DNA from: Clostridium sp. AM22-11AC
Lineage (GTDB): Bacteria; Bacillota; Clostridia; Lachnospirales; Lachnospiraceae
NCBI RefSeq assembly: GCF_003473545.1
Contig: NZ_QUCM01000018.1
Span: 12,765 to 76,764 of the forward strand
Reading direction: 5' to 3'
DNA length: 64,000 nt
The translations under genes were made by a program, and so were the position numbers. Positions 43,771 through 54,276 of the stretch are shown here, in pieces (positions within the stretch are counted from its first letter, which is position 1; the number at the start of each line of letters is the position of its first letter). The notes beneath the pieces are model-generated. The model had not been told where the DNA came from, searched no databases, and saw only the letters and a program-made list of their open reading frames with translations.

Positions 43771-43814
43771 AAAAAGCGCCCCGCCTCACAATGTGAGGTT
43801 GGGCGCTTTCTTAA
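43771..43814. terminator. Bidirectional terminator between uxaC and niaR
   Basis: AAAGCGCCCCGCCTCAC pairs with GTGAGGTTGGGCGCTTT (one internal mismatch), with an A run before and TTTC-TT after; suits both convergent genes. Confidence 0.82.
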
Positions 43815-43838
43815 TGCCTGCAATTACTTTTCTTATCT

Positions 43839-44363
43839 CTATTCTTCTTTTAAGTATCCCTTTTTCCGCAGTTCCTGCTCAATAAAATCCAGGTTTTTCT
43901 CCGATTCCGCAGTCACTGTATGATAATGGTAATCCCCGGTCAAAACCTTTAAAGGCTGTGCATTGTAGCGGTTCATGCGGTCTACAAACTCTGCTACATC
44001 CAGGCGGTTGTTGATGATCAGATCTGCACGGATCTGCCCATACAGCGGATGATCCACTGCCACATCCAGCACATGGCCACCATAATCTACAATGGTCTGA
44101 AGTTCGTCCTGGGTATCTTTGGTAGAATGGCAGACGCAGAACACCCGGATACATTTTCTCTTTTTTTCACTTTCCCGGTCAAGAACATATCCCCTGTAAG
44201 TAGAAAGGATCTTCTTATCTTCTGCCCGCAAAAGAGCAATATCCTGAACGATCACCTGGCGGCTTACCTTAAAACGATGAGCCAGTTCTGTTCCAGATAA
44301 TGGAGTGTCGCTCTCCTCTAACAGTGAAAGAATGCCATCTCTTCTTTTTCCGCCTTCTGTCAT
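43839..44363 (-). CDS. niaR: NiaR-type transcriptional repressor (HTH + 3H domain)
   Basis: 174 aa from the ATG at 44363, which follows AAAGGAGGG; the open frame upstream has no site. N-terminal HTH_11 (RRDGILSLLEESDTPLSGTELAHRFKVSRQVIVQDIALLR) and a 3H domain with its three conserved His regions (FCVCHSTKDT, VDHPLYGQI, DYHYHTV), a metal- and nicotinate-sensing module. NiaR represses NAD-synthesis and niacin-uptake genes; none are in this window, so its targets lie elsewhere. Confidence 0.9.
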   Translation of the reverse strand: MTEGGKRRDGILSLLEESDTPLSGTELAHRFKVSRQVIVQDIALLRAEDKKILSTYRGYVLDRESEKKRKCIRVFCVCHSTKDTQDELQTIVDYGGHVLDVAVDHPLYGQIRADLIINNRLDVAEFVDRMNRYNAQPLKVLTGDYHYHTVTAESEKNLDFIEQELRKKGYLKEE

Positions 44364-44449
44364 GATAAAATTCCCTCCTTTTGCGCAGCATGTTCTCTCA
44401 TTGAGAGCAGTCTGACCATTCGCTGTATACTGCATACGTTTTCTTTTAT

Positions 44450-44484
44450 GCGAAAAAGCGTCCCCTTTCATTCAAGGAGACGCA
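44450..44484 (-). terminator. Terminator of RNase P RNA
   Basis: GCGTCTCC-TTGAATGAAA-GGGGACGC stem on the minus strand followed by TTTTTC, 17 nt beyond the RNA 3' end. Confidence 0.85.
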
Positions 44485-44500
44485 CTTCATCGTTGCAAAG

Positions 44501-44858
44501 GTTGTGAGTAAAACGGTAAGCCGGGTTATGTCGTTGGATGGTCATCTATCTAGTACTACTGTCGCCAGCAGCATCAAGCAACCTACCCGAAAGCTGACGG
44601 GCCGCCATATGCTCTCTGTTTGGTCTTGCTTCGGATGGGGTTTACATGTGCCCCGCCTGTTACCAGCCGGGCGGTAGTCTCTTACACTGCCATTCCACCC
44701 TTACCTGCTGCAAATGCAGCGGGCGGTATATTTCTGTTGCACTGTCCCTAGGGTCACCCCCGCCAGACGTTATCTGGCATCCTGCCCTGTGAAGCCCGGA
44801 CTTTCCTCTCCTGCGTCCTCTCGGTGTCGCAGCAGCGACCATCTGTCTTACTCACAAC
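44501..44858 (-). ncRNA. rnpB: RNase P RNA
   Basis: Read on the minus strand, the hallmark 5' segment GAGGAAAGTCCGGGCTTC (complement of 44791-44808) and the 3' segment GACATAACCCGGCTTACCG (44514-44532) form the conserved P4 region, and GTTGTGAGTAAG at the 5' end pairs with TTTTACTCACAAC at the 3' end as helix P1. GGGTGACCCTAGGGACAGTGC and AAGGGTGGAATGGCAG segments match the catalytic core. About 358 nt, the catalytic RNA that trims tRNA 5' ends. Open frames in this stretch are shadows. Confidence 0.95.
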
Positions 44859-44947
44859 TTGTTTATTTTAGCATAGTTTCTTTGCCATGTCCATGGGTAA
44901 ATCCAAAAATATCATATTAAAAATATCATATGTGGACACTTGCTATC

Positions 44948-46600
44948 CTACACATCCAGACAGCTTCCGCCAATAAATTCCCTTAAAATAGAGTTTTTCG
45001 GTATATCCTCGCTGCTGACCCCGATAAAATAATCCAGGAATTTAAGAAGTCGCTTTGCTTCTGTATATTCCGGACAATCCTTTGGAATTCCAAAAAGCAG
45101 CGGCTCCACATACTGTTTTAGCACTGCCAGCTCATAGATGAGAGCAGAGTTAAACATAGCATCTGCCTCTTCCTGATAGGGGAAAATATTTTCCTCTTCT
45201 CCCTTTCGCACAGATGGCCACATACGGATAGTATCCTGGGCTGACGCCCCTCTTGTCCTTGCATCACGGATCATACGGCGCAGCAGACGGCCATCTGTCG
45301 TAGGGATACGGTTGTGCTCGTCAATATTTAACTGGGTCAGAGCACTAATATAGATCTTAAACTTGCTCTCTCTTGGAAGAGAATAGGATAAACGGTCATT
45401 TAAGCAATGGATCCCCTCGATCACCAGGATATCATCTTTTCCCAGTTTCAGAAAATCTCCCTTGTATTCCCGTTCTCCTTTTTTGAAGTTATAATAAGGC
45501 AGTTCCACACGCTCTCCTCTTAAAAGAGCCTGCATATCCTGATTAAACTGTTCTACATCCAGACATTCCAGGATCTCATAATTATAATTACCATTTTCAT
45601 CCCTTGGACTGTCCACACGGTTGACAAAATAGTTATCTACCGCGATTGGATGCGGCTTTAAGCCAATAGCCTCCAACTGTACGGACAACCGATGGGAAAA
45701 TGTTGTCTTTCCAGAGGAAGAAGGACCTGCGATCATAACGATCTTGGCAGTTTTGCGCTCTGCGATCTGGGCCGCGATCTCTGCGATCCGTTTCTCCTGA
45801 AGCGCCTCCTGGATCAGGATCAAATGGGACATATCTCCAGCTGCGATCTTGTCATTTAATGCGCCTACTGTCTCCAGATCCAGACGTTTCCCCCACTCTG
45901 AAGAGTCCGCAAGTGTATGGAACAGCTTTGGCAGCGGCGCAAACTCCGGCAGCACTGTTGGTGCCAACATAGACGGCAGCATGAGCACAAAGCCATATTC
46001 ATACAACTTCAGATTGAAATAACGGATATATTTTGTATTGGGAACCATATATCCGTAGAAATAATCCTCAAATCCGTCAATACTGTAAACATTGACTCTG
46101 GATACACGGCGGTAGAGGAACAGACGCTCCTTATCGTACATCCGGTGTTTGTGAAAACGCTCTATGGCATCATCCGTAGAAATACTGCGCTTTAAAATCG
46201 GGATCTCCTGATCTACGTATTCCTGCATTTTGGCTTTCACCTGGTCAAGAAGCTCCTGGTTCAATGTGAAACTTCCTCTTGCTTCTACAAAAAAACCTTT
46301 TCCAATAGAAAAATCCACAATGACCTTTTCCACATTTTCAGGACCTGCCACTGCGTAAAATGCCTTCAGCATCAGAAGGGTGGCACTTCGCTGATATGCG
46401 GAAATTCCCGGCTTTTGTCTTGCAGTAATGAACTGCACTTCGCCTTCCCTTATCTTTTCCTGCAGTTCCTGGAGTTTTCCATTTACCTGGACTAATAATA
46501 TTTCATCGGAATACCCGCTTTGATACTCATCTGCTATCACCTGCCAGGTAATATCATCCAGATATTCCTTTATCTGGGTATTTATTTTCAGTTGGACCAT
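44948..46600 (-). CDS. Nucleoside (uridine-like) kinase with N-terminal ThrRS-like domain
   Basis: 550 aa from the ATG at 46600, 6 nt after AGGAGG; two upstream ATGs are too close to or ahead of the site. Residues ~1-260 resemble the TGS/second additional domain of threonyl-tRNA synthetase (FSIGKGFFVEARGSFTLNQ, ERFHKHRMYDKERLFLYRRVSRVNVYSIDGFEDYFYG), and residues ~285-500 are a uridine-kinase P-loop domain (MIAGPSSSGKTTFSHRLS, PIAVDNYFVNRVDSPRDENG, VIEGIHCLND, RLLRRMIRDARTRGASAQDTI). The family is common in Clostridia; its substrate is not settled. It begins 45 nt after the nif3-like stop. Confidence 0.88.
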   Translation of the reverse strand: MVQLKINTQIKEYLDDITWQVIADEYQSGYSDEILLVQVNGKLQELQEKIREGEVQFITARQKPGISAYQRSATLLMLKAFYAVAGPENVEKVIVDFSIGKGFFVEARGSFTLNQELLDQVKAKMQEYVDQEIPILKRSISTDDAIERFHKHRMYDKERLFLYRRVSRVNVYSIDGFEDYFYGYMVPNTKYIRYFNLKLYEYGFVLMLPSMLAPTVLPEFAPLPKLFHTLADSSEWGKRLDLETVGALNDKIAAGDMSHLILIQEALQEKRIAEIAAQIAERKTAKIVMIAGPSSSGKTTFSHRLSVQLEAIGLKPHPIAVDNYFVNRVDSPRDENGNYNYEILECLDVEQFNQDMQALLRGERVELPYYNFKKGEREYKGDFLKLGKDDILVIEGIHCLNDRLSYSLPRESKFKIYISALTQLNIDEHNRIPTTDGRLLRRMIRDARTRGASAQDTIRMWPSVRKGEEENIFPYQEEADAMFNSALIYELAVLKQYVEPLLFGIPKDCPEYTEAKRLLKFLDYFIGVSSEDIPKNSILREFIGGSCLDV

Positions 46601-46645
46601 AGGCATCCTCCTTTTCAAAAATGTATTGCTGTACATAGAAAACAA

Positions 46646-47455
46646 TTATAAAAGAACTGTAGGCCATGCAGATGGCGCTGTAACGATCTCCATCTCTACC
46701 GGCAGATTTTCCTTCAGATATCCAGCCATATACTGGATAAAAATATGCTCCATTCCGTAATGACCTGCATCGATCACTGCCATATTCCTGGCTGCTGCAT
46801 CAATTCCCTGGTGATGGCTGATATCACCTGTTACCAGCGCCTTTGCGCCTGCATGGATGGCTTCTTCGATCACACTTCCGCCAGCTCCAGGACAAAGTGC
46901 CACTTTTTCTACTTCCATATCCATCAGTTCTTCCCCATACACCAGAACAAAAGGAAGATCAAAAGCCTGCTTTACTTTTTCTGCCAGTGCTTTTACAGTC
47001 AGCTTTTCCGCCAGGTTTCCTGTTTTTCCAATACCATATGCCACAGAATTTCCATTTATTTCCATATCCCCCATAGCTTCCAACGGCTCCGTATCCTTTA
47101 AAGAAAGACGTTCTGCTGCCAGATCTGCCATACAGCCGGGTGCTGCATCAAAATTGGTGTGCATGGCATAGTAGGAAATATCTGCCTGGATCAGCTTTAC
47201 CAGACGTCTGGTAATAAAATTCTGGTCATTCACTTTTTTAATAGCCTTAAAAATAAGGGGATGATGGGTCAAAAGCATATCTGCTCCTGCCTTAATGGCT
47301 GCATCCACCACCTGGTCCGTTGCATCTAAAGCAATATAGATTTTTTTTACCTCTTTATCACTGCGTCCTGCTAACAGCCCCGGATTATCCCAATCACAGG
47401 CACAGCTTTCAGGAGCCAGTTTTCCCAATATTTCGATCACTTCACTGCATTTCAT
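46646..47455 (-). CDS. Nif3-like dinuclear metal centre protein
   Basis: 269 aa. NIF3 / GTP cyclohydrolase I type 2 family: SCACDWDNPGLLAG (about 18), IALDATDQVVDAAIKAGADMLLTHHPLIFK with metal His pair (about 63), HTNFDAAPGCMADLAAERL (about 98), CPGAGGS, VTGDISHHQGIDAA and DAGHYGMEH. All metal ligands appear present. Its start overlaps the trmK stop by 14 nt, so the two are coupled; the pairing of trmK and nif3 is conserved in Firmicutes. Function remains unclear. Confidence 0.92.
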   Translation of the reverse strand: MKCSEVIEILGKLAPESCACDWDNPGLLAGRSDKEVKKIYIALDATDQVVDAAIKAGADMLLTHHPLIFKAIKKVNDQNFITRRLVKLIQADISYYAMHTNFDAAPGCMADLAAERLSLKDTEPLEAMGDMEINGNSVAYGIGKTGNLAEKLTVKALAEKVKQAFDLPFVLVYGEELMDMEVEKVALCPGAGGSVIEEAIHAGAKALVTGDISHHQGIDAAARNMAVIDAGHYGMEHIFIQYMAGYLKENLPVEMEIVTAPSAWPTVLL

Positions 47456-48218
47456 CTTGTGCCTCCCTGATACATGAAAGTTCTTCTTTTAAAGCCTTGC
47501 AGGCAGCTGCCTGTCCTGCCGTCAGCTCTTCCTCGCTCTTTCCTGCAAATCCCTTCAAGATCCCTTCCACTCTTTTTTCTTCTTTTAAAAGATACTGCTT
47601 TAAAACGGCATCCCTGCGTTTGATCAAAAGCGCCCCGAAGCGATACTCAGGGACCGTTTCACAGACACAAGCGTCTTTTTCATTTGTTCCAAAACCAGCT
47701 TTTATCACTGTATAAAACTTTCCCTCATCCAGTATCATTGCCTCGTTTTCAATAAAGAAGCCATTTTCCTTCAGATAACGACGGAATTTTTCCAGATCCG
47801 ACTGCGGTGAAAAGATCCAGTGGCGGATACTGCTCCAAAGCTGCTTTCCAGCCTCTAAAATGCTGATCTCCAGCTCACCGCCCATTCCCGCAATGATGAC
47901 TGTATCGGCTTCTTTGGCCTGTAATTTTTCCAGTCCGTTGCTTAAACGGGTCTCTATGGAAATAGCTGCATCCCCCACGTCATGTCTGTATTCTTCTATG
48001 TGTTCATCTGCCCTTGCCAAAGGACCTTTTCGCACATCCATAGCCAGAGCACTTTTAATTTTTCCAATTTCTGCCAGATAAATAGGCACATATCCATGAT
48101 CTGTACCGATATCTGCGATCCGGCTGCCTTCCGGCACAAAAGAAGCAACCAGCTTTAAACGTTCTGAAAGGCGAAGCCTTGTCTTCTTTATCTCTGTTTC
48201 CTGTATCTTTTCTGTCAT
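47442..48218 (-). CDS. trmK: tRNA (adenine(22)-N1)-methyltransferase
   Basis: 258 aa. Rossmann-type methyltransferase with RIADIGTDHGYVPIYLA (SAM-binding, about 35), ALAMDVRKGPLARA (about 60) and VIIAGMGGELEISILEAG (about 108), the TrmK signature. The C-terminal ~80 residues form a coiled-coil region. Lies between rpoD (9 nt upstream gap) and nif3 as in many Firmicutes. Confidence 0.93.
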   Translation of the reverse strand: MTEKIQETEIKKTRLRLSERLKLVASFVPEGSRIADIGTDHGYVPIYLAEIGKIKSALAMDVRKGPLARADEHIEEYRHDVGDAAISIETRLSNGLEKLQAKEADTVIIAGMGGELEISILEAGKQLWSSIRHWIFSPQSDLEKFRRYLKENGFFIENEAMILDEGKFYTVIKAGFGTNEKDACVCETVPEYRFGALLIKRRDAVLKQYLLKEEKRVEGILKGFAGKSEEELTAGQAAACKALKEELSCIREAQDEMQ

Positions 48219-48227
48219 ATCTATCCT

Positions 48228-49307
48228 TCAACTTTCTAAATAGTCCTTTAATTTCCGGCTTCTGCTGGGGTGGCGCAGTTTGCGCAGGGCTTTATCCTCG
48301 ATCTGGCGGATCCGTTCCCTGGTCACATGAAACTGCTTTCCCACTTCTTCCAATGTTCTTGGCTGCCCGTCATAAAGCCCAAACCGCAATGACAATACCT
48401 GCTGTTCTCTCGGAGTCAACGTTTTTAATACTTCCATCAGCTGCTCATGTAAAAACACAAAAGAAGCCTCATCCTGCAAAAAAGACATTTTTTCATCCTG
48501 GATAAAATCCACCAGATGACTGTCCTCTTCCTCTCCCACCGGTGTTTCCAAAGAAACCGGCTCCTGGGCCATATTCAGCACTTCTTCTACTTTTTTGCTG
48601 GTCATATGTAAGCGTTCTGCAATTTCCTGAGTAGTAGGTTCCCGTCCCAGTTCCTGAAGCATCCTTCTGGAACTTCGCATCACCCGGTTGATGACTTCTA
48701 CCATATGCACCGGGATGCGGATAGTCCTTGCCTGATCTGCTATCGCCCTTGTAATGGACTGGCGGATCCACCAGGTAGCATAGGTGCTGAAACGGTAGCC
48801 TTTTTCGTAATTAAACTTCTCTACCGCCCGCATAAGCCCCAGGTTTCCTTCCTGGACCAGATCTAAAAATGCCATTCCCCTGCCTGCGTAATGCTTGGCA
48901 ATACTGACTACCAGCCGCAGATTTGCCCTTGCCAGTTTCTCTTTTGCTTCTCTGCTTCCGGCCCTTACTTCCTTTGCCAGCATTAATTCTTCTTCCGGGG
49001 TTAAAAGGGAAATTTTTCCAATTTCTTTTAAATACAGGCAGACCGGATCCGCCTGCCCCGTTTTTTCCTCTGATACAGGTTCACTTTCCCCTGCATCCTG
49101 CTCTTCCCCTTCATCCAGGATCTGAACCTGGTTTTCCGCTAATATGTCAAGAACGCGGTCCAGTTCTTCCTCTTTCAGCTCTTTTGGTCTGAAATACCGG
49201 AAAATATCACGATATTCCAACTGCCGTTTCCCGGCACGGGCATCTGCTAAAAGCCGTCCCATTTTTTCCTTAAAGCTTAAAGATTCCTCTCTGCGCGTTC
49301 TTTCCAT
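48228..49307 (-). CDS. rpoD: RNA polymerase primary sigma factor (SigA/RpoD)
   Basis: 359 aa, typical short Gram-positive primary sigma. Region 1.2 [21 protein letters not shown]; region 2 [81 protein letters not shown], invariant in primary sigmas; region 3 and region 4.2 [33 protein letters not shown]. Follows dnaG by 16 nt in the macromolecular-synthesis block. Confidence 0.97.
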   Translation of the reverse strand: MERTRREESLSFKEKMGRLLADARAGKRQLEYRDIFRYFRPKELKEEELDRVLDILAENQVQILDEGEEQDAGESEPVSEEKTGQADPVCLYLKEIGKISLLTPEEELMLAKEVRAGSREAKEKLARANLRLVVSIAKHYAGRGMAFLDLVQEGNLGLMRAVEKFNYEKGYRFSTYATWWIRQSITRAIADQARTIRIPVHMVEVINRVMRSSRRMLQELGREPTTQEIAERLHMTSKKVEEVLNMAQEPVSLETPVGEEEDSHLVDFIQDEKMSFLQDEASFVFLHEQLMEVLKTLTPREQQVLSLRFGLYDGQPRTLEEVGKQFHVTRERIRQIEDKALRKLRHPSRSRKLKDYLES

Positions 49308-49323
49308 AGTGTTCCTCCTTAAA

Positions 49324-51210
49324 TCAATCCAAAGATATATGCAGCTGTTTTAACGCTGCCTGCTGCTTTATGATCTCCTGCAGCTGGGCTATATCTTTCG
49401 CATTCCGGCTTGCGGTATCCAAACTGTTCTTTCTCACTTTCATCACAGTTTCCGCAAATGCCTTTTTCTGCTCCTCATTGTTTAAGGATTCTTTTAAGCT
49501 GGCATTAAATAATGCCGCTACTTCTTTGTACTGGTCTTCATCATTGATGAACCGGCTTAAAATACCTGCCGGATTTACATTTCCTGCTTCATGGCCTTCA
49601 AATACCATGACTGCCACCTGATGGTACAGGTCTTCCACAAAATCATCGGCTGTTATAATGCCTTTTATCTTGTCAAATAACGCCGGATTTTCGATCAGCC
49701 AGGTAAGCAGCAGTCTCTGGGATCTTCGTATGCCGTCTTCCCGCTCCTGCTTTCTTCCTGTTTTCTTTATGGCCGCCTGGTTCTGCGCTGCCTGTCCCTC
49801 ATAAGGATTGCCGCCATATTCCGGCCGGCCCATATCATTACCTGGACCGCTTCCATTTTCCCTGGAAATAACATTTCTTCCGGAAGCATCTTCCCTGTAG
49901 CTGTCACCGGCTTTTAAGCCCATCTGCATTCCCAGACGGTTTACCAGCTGGCGAAGCTCCTCTTCTTTGATCATCTGCTCCCTGGATACTGCCTGGATGT
50001 AATTATCCCGCTCCAGCGGTTCTCCAAACTGTAAAAGCTTCTTTGCTGTTTCCTGATAAAATTTCGTCTTCTGCTCCGGATCTTCTAATTGATAGTTCCG
50101 TTTTAATACATCTATTTCAAATAGGAAGCTGTTCTTTGCCTGGGCGATCCGCTCCTTAAAGGCATCAGCCCCCATATTTTTAATAAATTCATCCGGGTCC
50201 TTGTATGGCTTCATATTTAAAACTCTGGCAGAAATACCTGCATCCCTTAATATAGGAATGGCACGCAGCGCAGCCTTGATACCGGCACCGTCACTGTCGT
50301 AGGTTAAGATCACCTGGTCCGTATACCGCTTTAAAACACCTGCATGCTGGCTGGTAAAGGCTGTTCCCAAAGATGCCACTGCGTTGGTAAAGCCCGCCTG
50401 ATGCATGGAGATCACATCCAGGTAGCCTTCACATACCAGCATGTATTTTTCCCTGGTGGTCCTTGCATAGTTTAAACCATACAGATTCCGGCTTTTATCA
50501 AATAATTTTGTCTCCGGTGAGTTTAAATATTTCGGCTCCCCATCTCCCATGACACGGCCGCCAAAACCGATGACACGGTTGTTCACATCCATGATTGGGA
50601 ACATAACACGGTTCCAGAATTTATCTCTTCCGCCTCTCTCTTCAATGGTCACAAGGCCTGTCTGGCTTAAAAATGCATCATCATAGCCTTTTTCTTTCAG
50701 GAAACGGTACAGATCATCACTGGTCTTATTAGAATAGCCAAGGCCAAACCGGAGCATGGTCTCATCTGTAAGCTTTCGCTTGTCATGGAAATATTCATAT
50801 GCGATTTTTCCCTGTGGCTGCTTCATCTGGTAGTAGAAATAATTGGCTGCCAGCTTATTTACCTCCAGCAGTCTGGCACGAAATTCCGCCTGCTCCCTGG
50901 CTTCTTTGCTGTATTCCATCTTTGGAAGAGTAACTCCCGCCCGGTCTGCTAGGGACTGAAGGGCTTCCTGAAAGGTATAGTTTTCATATTCCATTACAAA
51001 GGTAAGAACATTTCCTCCAGCTCCGCAGCCAAAGCAGTAATACATCTGTTTTCCCGGAGAAACGGAAAAAGAAGGTGATTTTTCATTATGGAAAGGACAA
51101 AGGCCAAAATAATTGGCTCCTTTTTTCTGCAGCTTTACATATCCTGAAATCACATCTACGATGTCATTCTTCATTCTTACTTCCTCTATGACTTCATCCG
51201 GATAGTACAT
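49324..51210 (-). CDS. dnaG: DNA primase
   Basis: 628 aa from the ATG at 51210 (AAGGGAG about 7-9 nt upstream); the in-frame start at 51246 adds 12 residues without a site. CHC2 zinc finger [11 protein letters not shown]...[12 protein letters not shown] (residues 38-65), TOPRIM acidic motifs [16 protein letters not shown] (about 260) and [15 protein letters not shown] (about 305), and a C-terminal helicase-binding region after about 460, joined by a Gln/Gly/Asn-rich linker. Makes RNA primers at the replication fork. Confidence 0.96.
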   Translation of the reverse strand: MYYPDEVIEEVRMKNDIVDVISGYVKLQKKGANYFGLCPFHNEKSPSFSVSPGKQMYYCFGCGAGGNVLTFVMEYENYTFQEALQSLADRAGVTLPKMEYSKEAREQAEFRARLLEVNKLAANYFYYQMKQPQGKIAYEYFHDKRKLTDETMLRFGLGYSNKTSDDLYRFLKEKGYDDAFLSQTGLVTIEERGGRDKFWNRVMFPIMDVNNRVIGFGGRVMGDGEPKYLNSPETKLFDKSRNLYGLNYARTTREKYMLVCEGYLDVISMHQAGFTNAVASLGTAFTSQHAGVLKRYTDQVILTYDSDGAGIKAALRAIPILRDAGISARVLNMKPYKDPDEFIKNMGADAFKERIAQAKNSFLFEIDVLKRNYQLEDPEQKTKFYQETAKKLLQFGEPLERDNYIQAVSREQMIKEEELRQLVNRLGMQMGLKAGDSYREDASGRNVISRENGSGPGNDMGRPEYGGNPYEGQAAQNQAAIKKTGRKQEREDGIRRSQRLLLTWLIENPALFDKIKGIITADDFVEDLYHQVAVMVFEGHEAGNVNPAGILSRFINDEDQYKEVAALFNASLKESLNNEEQKKAFAETVMKVRKNSLDTASRNAKDIAQLQEIIKQQAALKQLHISLD

Positions 51211-51264
51211 GCTTTTTCTCCCTTCTGTTAAAGTAATATCGGGCACAAAAACATTGCCCCTGTT

Positions 51265-52272
51265 TTAATATACGTTCCAGCGTTTTGGAACAAATAATTT
51301 TTCAAACTGGTCAATGGCATAGATATCACTCATGCCTGCTATGTAGTCGCAAACCACCCGCGAGACTTTTTCTCCCGCATCTAAGAAGTTTAAATACTCC
51401 TGTGGCAGCTCATCTACATGATCCATATAGTAGAAATAAAGCTGGGAAAGCATCTGCTGGGCTCTTCCCTCTTCTGCTTTTGGGATCTCATTTTTATATA
51501 CATGGTCAAACATCCACTGACGAAGACCCATCATGGCCTCTTCCATGCCTTCTGACATAAAGATCCCCGGCTTATCCAGACTGTTTAAGATAATATCGTG
51601 GATCATGATATTTAAACGCTCCCGGACGCTGTGGCCTAACACATCTGTATAGCAGACAGGAAGGTCTTTCTCCTCAAACATCTTCGCCCGGATGGCATCA
51701 TCTATATCGTGGTTGATGTAGGCGATCTTATCAGAGAGACGGACCACGCCGCCTTCTAAGGTAGAAGGATGACCGGCTGTACGGTGATTTCGTATCCCAT
51801 CCCGCACTTCCCAGGTAAGATTTAAACCTTTTCCATTTTTTTCCAGCTTTTCAACTACTCGGACGCTTTGTTCATAGTGGGTAAAACCATCCTCGCAGAT
51901 CACATTTAAAATAGCTTCCCCGGAATGTCCAAAGGGCGTATGCCCCAGATCATGCCCTAATGCAATAGCTTCGGTGAGACTTTCATTTAACCGCAGGGCT
52001 TTCGCAATGGTCCTTGCGATCTGTGACACTTCTAATGTATGGGTAAGTCTTGTGCGGTAATGATCTCCCTCAGGCGCAAGAAATACCTGGGTCTTATGTT
52101 TCATACGGCGAAATGCCTTACAATGCAGAATACGGTCCCTGTCCCGCTGGTATTCCGGCCGGATATCACAGAGAGGTTCCTGCCTGTCTCTGCCCTTTGT
52201 TTTTGCAGAAAAAGAGGCATACGGGCTTAAAGTTACAAGTTCCAGTTCTTCCTGAGATTGTCTGATGTTCAA
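51265..52272 (-). CDS. dgt: dGTP triphosphohydrolase (HD domain)
   Basis: 335 aa, the shorter Gram-positive dGTPase form. HD-domain ligands HTLEVSQIARTIAKALRLNESLTEAIALGHDLGHTPFGHSGE (residues 78-120) and KIAYINHDIDDAIRA (about 185). N-terminal ILHCKAFRRMKHKTQVFLAPEGDHYRTRLTHT is the family signature. Hydrolyses dNTPs, mainly dGTP, to nucleoside and tripolyphosphate. First gene upstream of dnaG and rpoD, with 54 nt between, an arrangement common in Clostridia. Confidence 0.94.
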   Translation of the reverse strand: MNIRQSQEELELVTLSPYASFSAKTKGRDRQEPLCDIRPEYQRDRDRILHCKAFRRMKHKTQVFLAPEGDHYRTRLTHTLEVSQIARTIAKALRLNESLTEAIALGHDLGHTPFGHSGEAILNVICEDGFTHYEQSVRVVEKLEKNGKGLNLTWEVRDGIRNHRTAGHPSTLEGGVVRLSDKIAYINHDIDDAIRAKMFEEKDLPVCYTDVLGHSVRERLNIMIHDIILNSLDKPGIFMSEGMEEAMMGLRQWMFDHVYKNEIPKAEEGRAQQMLSQLYFYYMDHVDELPQEYLNFLDAGEKVSRVVCDYIAGMSDIYAIDQFEKLFVPKRWNVY

Positions 52273-52408
52273 TAAGTCACCCCGCTTTTGTGGCGAAAAG
52301 GCACTTTGCAGTCCTTTTTCATTTTCGCTATGTATATGTGTATGCTGGTCATTATAATTTTATGACAACTAATTAATTTATCGTACTATTTTTATAGTAT
52401 AGCACATT

Positions 52409-52451
52409 TAAAAAACAGACGCCACCGGTAAAATTCCGATGACGCCTGTTT
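52409..52451 (-). terminator. Terminator of the TRAP transporter operon
   Basis: AACAGGCGTCATCGG pairs with CCGGTGGCGTCTGTT, followed on the minus strand by TTTTTTAAATG, 38 nt after the dctM stop. The rest of 52273-52488 holds only the dgt upstream region. Confidence 0.88.
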
Positions 52452-52488
52452 CATTATTCTTTATGCTATTTTGCTTACGCACAATTTC

Positions 52489-53793
52489 CTACAGTAAGCC
52501 TAACAGTGACGGCAGTCCCAGTGAAAGTACAGGAACATAGGTCACAAGCAGCAGACCGATGATGATCATTACAAAGTATGGCAGCAGGTGGCTGATGACA
52601 CTTTCAATAGTAACGCCGCCTACCTTACAGCCTGTAAACAGGATGGTTCCTACAGGAGGTGTAATGGTACCTACGGACAGGTTGTAGCAAAGTACGATAC
52701 CAAACTGAACTGCATTCATTCCAAGGCTTGTGCAGATCGGCAGGAAGATTGGAGTGAAGATCAGGATTGCTGGTGTCGGGTCCATGAAAGTACCTACAAA
52801 CAGCAGGATGATATTAATTAACAGGAAGATGATGATCTTATTGCTTGTAATACCAAGAACAGCTGCAGCTACCATATCCGGAATTCCGGTAAATGCCATT
52901 GCCCAGGACATGATAGAAGAAAGTCCGATCATGAAAGTAATGGTACCTGTGATCTTTGCGGACTCCAGTACGATCCTTGGAATATCCTTAATTTTAATAG
53001 AACCATAAATTAAGGAAAGAACGGTTGCATAAACAACTGCTACTGCGGAACCTTCGGTTGCGGTAAATACACCGCAAAGAATACCGCCGATTACAATAAC
53101 GATCATTAAAAGGCTTGGGATCGCCTGCCAGAAAGTCTTTAATACAATGCTGGCTGTCAGCTTTGCTTCGCCTCTGTAGCCTAATTTCTTTGCTGTGATG
53201 GTTGCCAGGATGATAACGCCTAAGCCCCAGATGAGACCAGGAACATAACCAGCCATAAACAGTGCGGAAATAGATACACTTCCTGCAACCGTAGAATAAA
53301 CGATCATAGTGTTGCTTGGGGGGATCAGCATACCAACAGGTGCTGATGCAACGTTTACTGCTGCGGAATAGTTCTTATCATAGCCTTCGGCCTCTTCCAG
53401 CGGTCCCATGGTGCTTCCGATGGCTGCAGCAGCTGCTGCACCGGAACCACTGATCGCACCGAAAAGCATGTTTGCGATTACATTGGACTGTGCTAATGCA
53501 CCAGGCATACGGCCGCCGATGACCTTTGCACAGTTTACAAGTCTTAATGCGATACCACCGTTATTCATAATGTTTCCTGCAAGAATGAAAAACGGGATCG
53601 CGATCAGTGAGAATGAGTTGGAACCTGCGAAAATTCTCTGTGCGGATGTTGCAAACGCTACATTGGATGGCAGCATGCAGATCATGGAAACTGCGGAAGA
53701 AAGTCCGATTCCCACACCGATGGGCACACCTGCTGCCAGTAATAAAACCAGAAGAACGACCATTACCAGGGCAACCTGAACTGCGATAGACAT
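52489..53793 (-). CDS. dctM: TRAP transporter large permease (DctM)
   Basis: 434 aa with about 12 hydrophobic segments. Family motifs: GVPIGVGIGLSSAV, AIPFFILAGNIMNNGGIALRLVNCAKVIGGRMPGALAQSNVIANMLFGAISGSGAAAAAAIGSTM, and near the C-terminus LFVGTFMDPTPAILIFTPIFLPI and LSVGTITPPVGTILF. Forms the Na+-coupled uptake channel with DctQ and the binding protein. Starts 3 nt after dctQ. Confidence 0.95.
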   Translation of the reverse strand: MSIAVQVALVMVVLLVLLLAAGVPIGVGIGLSSAVSMICMLPSNVAFATSAQRIFAGSNSFSLIAIPFFILAGNIMNNGGIALRLVNCAKVIGGRMPGALAQSNVIANMLFGAISGSGAAAAAAIGSTMGPLEEAEGYDKNYSAAVNVASAPVGMLIPPSNTMIVYSTVAGSVSISALFMAGYVPGLIWGLGVIILATITAKKLGYRGEAKLTASIVLKTFWQAIPSLLMIVIVIGGILCGVFTATEGSAVAVVYATVLSLIYGSIKIKDIPRIVLESAKITGTITFMIGLSSIMSWAMAFTGIPDMVAAAVLGITSNKIIIFLLINIILLFVGTFMDPTPAILIFTPIFLPICTSLGMNAVQFGIVLCYNLSVGTITPPVGTILFTGCKVGGVTIESVISHLLPYFVMIIIGLLLVTYVPVLSLGLPSLLGLL

Positions 53794-53796
53794 AAC

Positions 53797-54276
53797 TTAC
53801 TCTCCTCCTTCTTTCTTGTTCAGTTCTACAGTGAGATTATAGATGCTGTAGAAAATGATCAGTACGCCACATACAGGAATGATACTGTAAATGGTTCCTG
53901 TAGGGATCTTAAGGATAGAGTCATACTGCAGCATGTTCATGGTTGTGATAACGGAACCACCATAAACCAGGATCAGCGCAGAGAAGAGAATAATAACTAC
54001 TTCGATCGCAGCATCTAACAGTCTCTTGGTGCTGCCATTCAGTTTATCCTTTAAATAAGTAATGCAGATATGATCACGCTGTCCAAACACATAGGTTGCA
54101 GACAGAAGGATCAGCCATACAAAGCAGTAACGGGTCAGAACTTCGCTGACACTGCTTGGGCTTTTGAACACATAGCGGACTACTACCTGGTATACGGTAA
54201 GAAGGACCATAACGATAAAATCAACGATACAGACGAAAGCTAAAAAGCGGTCTAATCCATGTTTTAATGTTTTCAT
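53797..54276 (-). CDS. dctQ: TRAP transporter small permease (DctQ)
   Basis: 159 aa, four hydrophobic segments; RYVFKSPSSVSEVLTRYCFVWLILLSATYVFGQRDHICITYLKDKL is the family pattern. Its ATG shares one base with the dctP stop. Confidence 0.93.
   Translation of the reverse strand: MKTLKHGLDRFLAFVCIVDFIVMVLLTVYQVVVRYVFKSPSSVSEVLTRYCFVWLILLSATYVFGQRDHICITYLKDKLNGSTKRLLDAAIEVVIILFSALILVYGGSVITTMNMLQYDSILKIPTGTIYSIIPVCGVLIIFYSIYNLTVELNKKEGGE

Noticed and set aside
44501..44920. Short open frames on both strands
   Set aside because: They lie in or at the edge of the RNase P RNA gene, whose conserved segments are clear.
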